Assembly: GCA_014529385.2 (NCBI GenBank)
Contig: JABFUD020000327.1
Location: 1 to 59,230 of the forward strand
Length of the DNA stretch: 59,230 bases
DNA from: Adiantum capillus-veneris
Lineage: Eukaryota > Streptophyta > Polypodiopsida > Polypodiales > Pteridaceae
Reading direction: 5' to 3'
Positions 55,198 through 59,230 of this stretch are shown here, piece after piece. Below the pieces are notes generated by a model. The model had not been told where the DNA came from, did no database searches, and saw only the letters and a list, made by a program, of their open reading frames with translations. Position 1 is the first letter of the stretch. Every line of letters begins with the position of its first letter. A program made the translations under genes and the position numbers.

Positions 55198-58100
55198 AAT
55201 GGGGAATTGATTTTGTGGGGCCTATTTCACCCCCTGCATATCGCACCCATACCCAATATATTGATAGCCGTTTTTCAGCTCTTTGTAATTGCCACAGTGA
55301 GTTACCTCACCCTACCAAAATCACCCAAACACTGTGGCTATCCCTACCATTTCACTGTACATAGGCGTGCGTGAGTCACGGGACTTTTCCCATATCTTCT
55401 TAAAAAACCCTCAATTAGCTAGTCATTGGGCTAGTTGAGCCAAAAAAATAAAAAAAATAAGTATATTATGGCCCATGCGTATGTAAATATTTCTTTGTAT
55501 ATAGGGCCTAAATAAAATATTTTTTTCATAATTATTTTGATATTTATTTAAATATTTCTACCGAGGTGTGTGTTATTTATGCTCTGTACATTACCTCACC
55601 ATTACCACAATTTTCTTACCATTTTTCATACTCTTTATTCCATATAGAAATATTTTCATGTAATCTTCTCTTATTTTTGGTGTAACTCCATCCCAACAAA
55701 AATCCAAAAAAACTAGTTCTATTTATGTGTATATTTTTTTCACTATTGTGATTTTTTCCTTCCTACATATATTCTCTATTACTCTCATAAATTAGACCAC
55801 CAAAAATATTCATCTTTTTATGGTAGCCTCATAATGAGAGGGATTTCTTTTGACCCCTTTATATTTTTTCCACTTATATTATTTATATTGGACATGTACA
55901 TATTTTTTAGACCCCTCAATATTTGATTTTCTTAGTTGTACTATTCACTTATATCATGCTCTCTACAATATCTTCATATATAGACCTATCAAATAAGGTC
56001 AAGGGTAGGTGGCATGCATACATGCACTATGGAGGGCTCACTCTTGGAGGTATTCAAAAGAATCATCCAAAGAAGGACCCCACAAGGACCTTGTGCAGTG
56101 GAAAAAAATGGTCAGTTTTGCTGAATTTTTAAAGTTCACTTGCTCTCCGAATTTGAAAAGGTGATACAAACAAAAGTTGTAGCTCGTGGGCTGAACTTTT
56201 GCCTCAAATTTTTTCATATTTTTTTGAGCTACGAGCTGTGAGCTATGATTTTATTAGTAGACCCCAGTTTTCCCATGCTATGCAGCCACACTCCCTCTTC
56301 CACTTTATCATTTTCCTCTTTCACACACAGTTCTCCACGCATCATCCCCACCTCTCTCACCCCTCCTCTCTGAACCCTACTCACCTTCTCCTCAACCTTG
56401 AAGAATAAGAAAAACCATGGTGAACTCATACCTCCCACACACAATTCCATTCCAAAATTGACCACCTAATCTCATTTTTCCTCCTCCAATTTACCTATAT
56501 CTATCAAAAAAACCACAAAATTCAGCCTCTTCTCTTAAAAGACAGCATCATGGTGGTTGATTACTCAGCTTCAATTACCTTGTCTCTCAAGGAAGGTCAA
56601 GAGTGGAGAAAAAATGTACCGTCAAAGCTAGTGGACCGTCAACAAGCATCAAAATTGGCCCTACTCAAGACACTTGGAGCATCAACCTTGTAAGAAATCC
56701 ACCTTTTCTTACCTCTTAAGAGTTTTTTTTCCTTATTTGTATCCTACATGGATACTCCCATTGTAAATATCCAATTGCATTTGTAAATTAATACTAACTC
56801 TACTAACACTAACCCACTATGAAAAGTCCTATCACCTCCATTTCTCTCCTCTCTCTTTCCCCACCAACTTCTTGATAATTCCAAGCAAAAGAAATTAGAT
56901 AAATTGCTGAAAATCTAACCCAACCATGGTTAGAGGAGTAACCCTAGCCTTCAAAATTGCTATAAAAGGAGGGTGTAGCTAGCACAAAAAGGGGAGCCAT
57001 AAGCAAGAGCACTATGCTATAGCTTGAGAAGCCAAGCTCAACCTCTCTAGAAGGAGCTCTTGAGTGGAAGCTCATTGTCTTATGCATGTGCATGTGTTGT
57101 AATAGGGGATTAGCAAGGGAACTCTATGCCATTGTAAGAGAGAGAGTGATCATTCAATTGAGAGTAGGAAATCTATCATTTCTCCTGCTAGTGTAAGCCC
57201 AACATTTGCTGAATCAAGGAGGGTGGATTTGGACTAAGCTTGGATATTTTGTCTCCCTTCCAACGTGAAGTAATGGACAACAATCATGCGTAAGTGTCTT
57301 GGTGTTTTTTGTTAAGTTCTTGATAGCTTGTCTCTGGTGTTGTCATCAATCTAGCCATAAATCCCACATACTGTAAGAGGGCGACAGGGTGGAGAGGACT
57401 CCCCTTGCTTTAAGACAGTGATTGGGGTGGCTTTTCTTGTGATGTGTTGTGGTGAAATTTACGCAAGCTATGTTGAACAAATACTAATTTCACTTTGATT
57501 TGTCATGACAGATTTGTAAGAAGGTATTAATGCAACAAGCACCCCCTCCCCCTTTCTCTCTCTTTCTTAAATATATAGTTATGTTTGCTTGATCATTGCC
57601 GATACGTTTCAAAGCAGCCCGAGCACTATCTCTCTCTCTCTCTCTCTCTCGTGTTTAGTGTGTGAGAGTGTTCCATTGGTGTTAGGGTTAGTGTAAATTC
57701 CTTGCTTGTTTGTGGGTTGCTCTAACAATTCTCCTCTCTTTGCGTCCTAGTTCGCTCTTAAACTAGGTGGTGCCCCTTGTGTAGTTGGTATTTGGCTGTG
57801 GGTTGTGTTGTTTGGTTTGTGTTGTGTTGTGCCCCACCCCATTGAGCAGCACGGGAGCCTTGAAGGGTGTCTAGAGGTTGATCTTCTTGTTGCCCGCCCC
57901 GGACCGCCTCAATATCATCGTGGCTATGGACTATCTCACAAAATGGGCTGAATCCAAAGCTACACAAAAAGAAGATGCAAGGACCACTGCACAATTTTGT
58001 ATGAGAATGTCTTTGTAAGATATGGATTACCGATAGAAATTGTCAGTGATCGAGGAACACATTTTCTTAATGAATTCATTGAATACCTACTAGAGGAATT

Positions 58101-58695
58101 CATGGTCATACATAAAATATCTGCTCCATATCATCCACAAGCAAATGGACAGGCTGGGGCCACAAATAAAACCCTATGCACTATTTTGACTAAAATTGTA
58201 TCAAAATCATGGCAGACTGGGATGAACAATTACACTCAACACTAAGGGCATACAGGTAGCTTATAAAACATCGATTGGAACAACACCGCACAACATGGTG
58301 TTTGGTCTAAACGCTATATTGCCCATAGAGTTTTTGATTCCAACTATGAGTAGCGAAACTCTTAGAATGGACAGGCCATGAACTCTCTTTAAGAATATAT
58401 GATCTTGAAAAGCTAGATGAACTTTGACTGAGAGTTGTAGCTTTGATCTATGATCAGAAGAGAAGACAAAAGTAGTTTTTTGACAAGCATGTGCGCACGG
58501 AAGAGTTTAAAACAGGTGATATGTACTTGTTTACACTTTTAAGCAACATGCTAAAAAACTTAAAAAGCGAGGGATGGGACCCTTTGTGATTAGTGACTTT
58601 TCACAAAGTGGAGCCGTCAAACTTGCGACATTGGAAGGTGAAGAAATGCCAAATTGAATTAGTGGGTGTCGGTTAAAAAAATATCATTTACCACT
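55198..58695 (+). pseudogene. E1 integrase, copy 2, split by the solo LTR
   Basis: Same as 7237-10740, including the Gly in place of the catalytic Glu. Near 58211 GGGC reads GGC, which shifts the frame after ILTKIVSKSW (ORF 57997-58245). A base is also missing near 58520. These are the only coding changes and lie near the window end. Confidence 0.88.
55262..57911 (+). mobile_element. Solo LTR of the L3 family, copy 2
   Basis: Same as 7301-9952 with flanking ATAT. About five small differences after 56990, including one G fewer in a G run, one T fewer near 57655 and changes at 57736-57836. TATA box at 56961-56969. Confidence 0.95.
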
Positions 58696-59230
58696 AACAT
58701 AGGAGATGCTCCAACAACCATCATGAAAAACAACGAGCAAAGGAGAAACAGAGGGTAAGAGAAGAAGCACAAGCATAAGCAAAAGAACGCATTGCAAAAC
58801 GAAGGCTTCTACAACAACAACAACTACAAATTGGATCACCGTTGAAAATAAATGCTATTCGATTAACAAATTTTAATGAAGACACAATGGATTCAATAAT
58901 TGCAGTCAAAGTGGGTAGCAACCAAGTTGACTCGACGACATTGCTTGATTCAGGAGCTTAGCAAATCTATTTCTTGCAAATTATATAAACAGCTCAAGAT
59001 TGAAGAACAACTCCATCCTACTCAACAAGCACTGGAAAGAAGTACATCATATTCATTAAGAATGGTGGGCTGGACGATATTGCATGTACGAATACATCAA
59101 TATGTTTATCCCCACAAGTTTTATGTCATTGAGGATGTGAGTACACTACATCCGATGATGTTGGGACAACCATGGCAAAAAGAGTATAATGTGCAGATAG
59201 ATTGGAGTTCAAATACAATTAAAATTCAAC
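58696..59230 (+). pseudogene. E1 second protease-like domain, copy 2, cut by window end
   Basis: Same as 10741-11276. DSGA at about 58946-58957; LGQPW at about 59161-59175. Two bases are missing near 58717 and one near 58960 relative to copy 1. The window ends inside the segment after this motif. Confidence 0.7.

Larger units (their letters stand above)
47963..59230. repeat. Terminal direct repeat, copy 2 (to window end)
   Basis: Near-exact copy of 1-11276, starting abruptly after the minus-strand element M3 and running to the last base. All stops and frameshifts of copy 1 are shared, including the MITE and the solo LTR with its target duplication. The copies therefore separated, if they are two loci at all, after all those insertions. 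The run of 1-2 base indels after about 56990 resembles an unpolished contig end. Confidence 0.97.

Noticed and set aside
1-59230. Organellar or bacterial origin of a circular 48-kb unit
   Set aside because: No organellar, plasmid or replication genes, no rRNA or tRNA; the content is nuclear plant transposons with introns, LTRs and CACTA ends.

Overview
This window reads as gene-free nuclear DNA from a land plant with a large, repeat-rich genome. It is almost wholly nested, decayed transposable elements: at least seven Ty3/Gypsy-type LTR elements, one CACTA DNA transposon, one foldback MITE, solo LTRs and long CT/CA/GA microsatellites. I see no host gene, rRNA or tRNA. The style of the Gypsy polyproteins (tandem integrase zinc fingers, a protease-like domain after integrase, W-I/V-P-K motifs) fits a non-flowering vascular plant such as a fern, but this is a weak inference.

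Layout. 1-12170: Gypsy element E1 (+), with Gag, protease, RT, RNase H, integrase and a second protease-like domain. It carries a 442-bp MITE (3995-4436) and a 2.65-kb solo LTR (7301-9952) that splits integrase. 12170-14300: noncoding sequence ending in a tandem array with palindromes. 14337-17480: a broken coiled-coil ORF ending in a ubiquitin-interacting-like motif. 17480-21430: minus-strand element N (gag, long palindrome-bearing leader, PBS, LTR). 22556-25960: element A (+; LTR, initiator-Met-type PBS, gag). 25961-29161: element M1 (-; LTR, integrase, RNase H, RT). 29162-32785: element L3 (+; LTR of the same family as the solo LTR, PBS, three compact small ORFs). 32785-35000: element M2 (-; Tat-like, two RNase H domains, RT). 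35001-39059: gag-only element T (+). 39060-45475: CACTA transposon (-), split by solo LTR-B (40200-41791) with a perfect 5-bp target duplication. 45880-47962: element M3 (-), a relative of E1. 47963-59230: a near-identical second copy of 1-11276.

The most important feature of the whole window is that last repeat. The final 11.27 kb repeats the first 11.28 kb, in the same order and orientation, at an offset of about 47.96 kb. Only two differences were seen in the first 9 kb, and about nine, mostly 1-2 base indels, in the last 2.3 kb. The window could therefore be one circular or tandemly repeated unit of about 47.96 kb read once and a quarter (eccDNA, tandem segmental duplication), or an assembly overlap. 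The sequence alone cannot decide.

Almost all coding regions carry stops or frameshifts, so this is mostly a graveyard. Exceptions that stay open are the M1 RNase H-integrase ORF (346 codons), the first gag ORF of T (256 codons), and the small ORFs after the L3 primer site.
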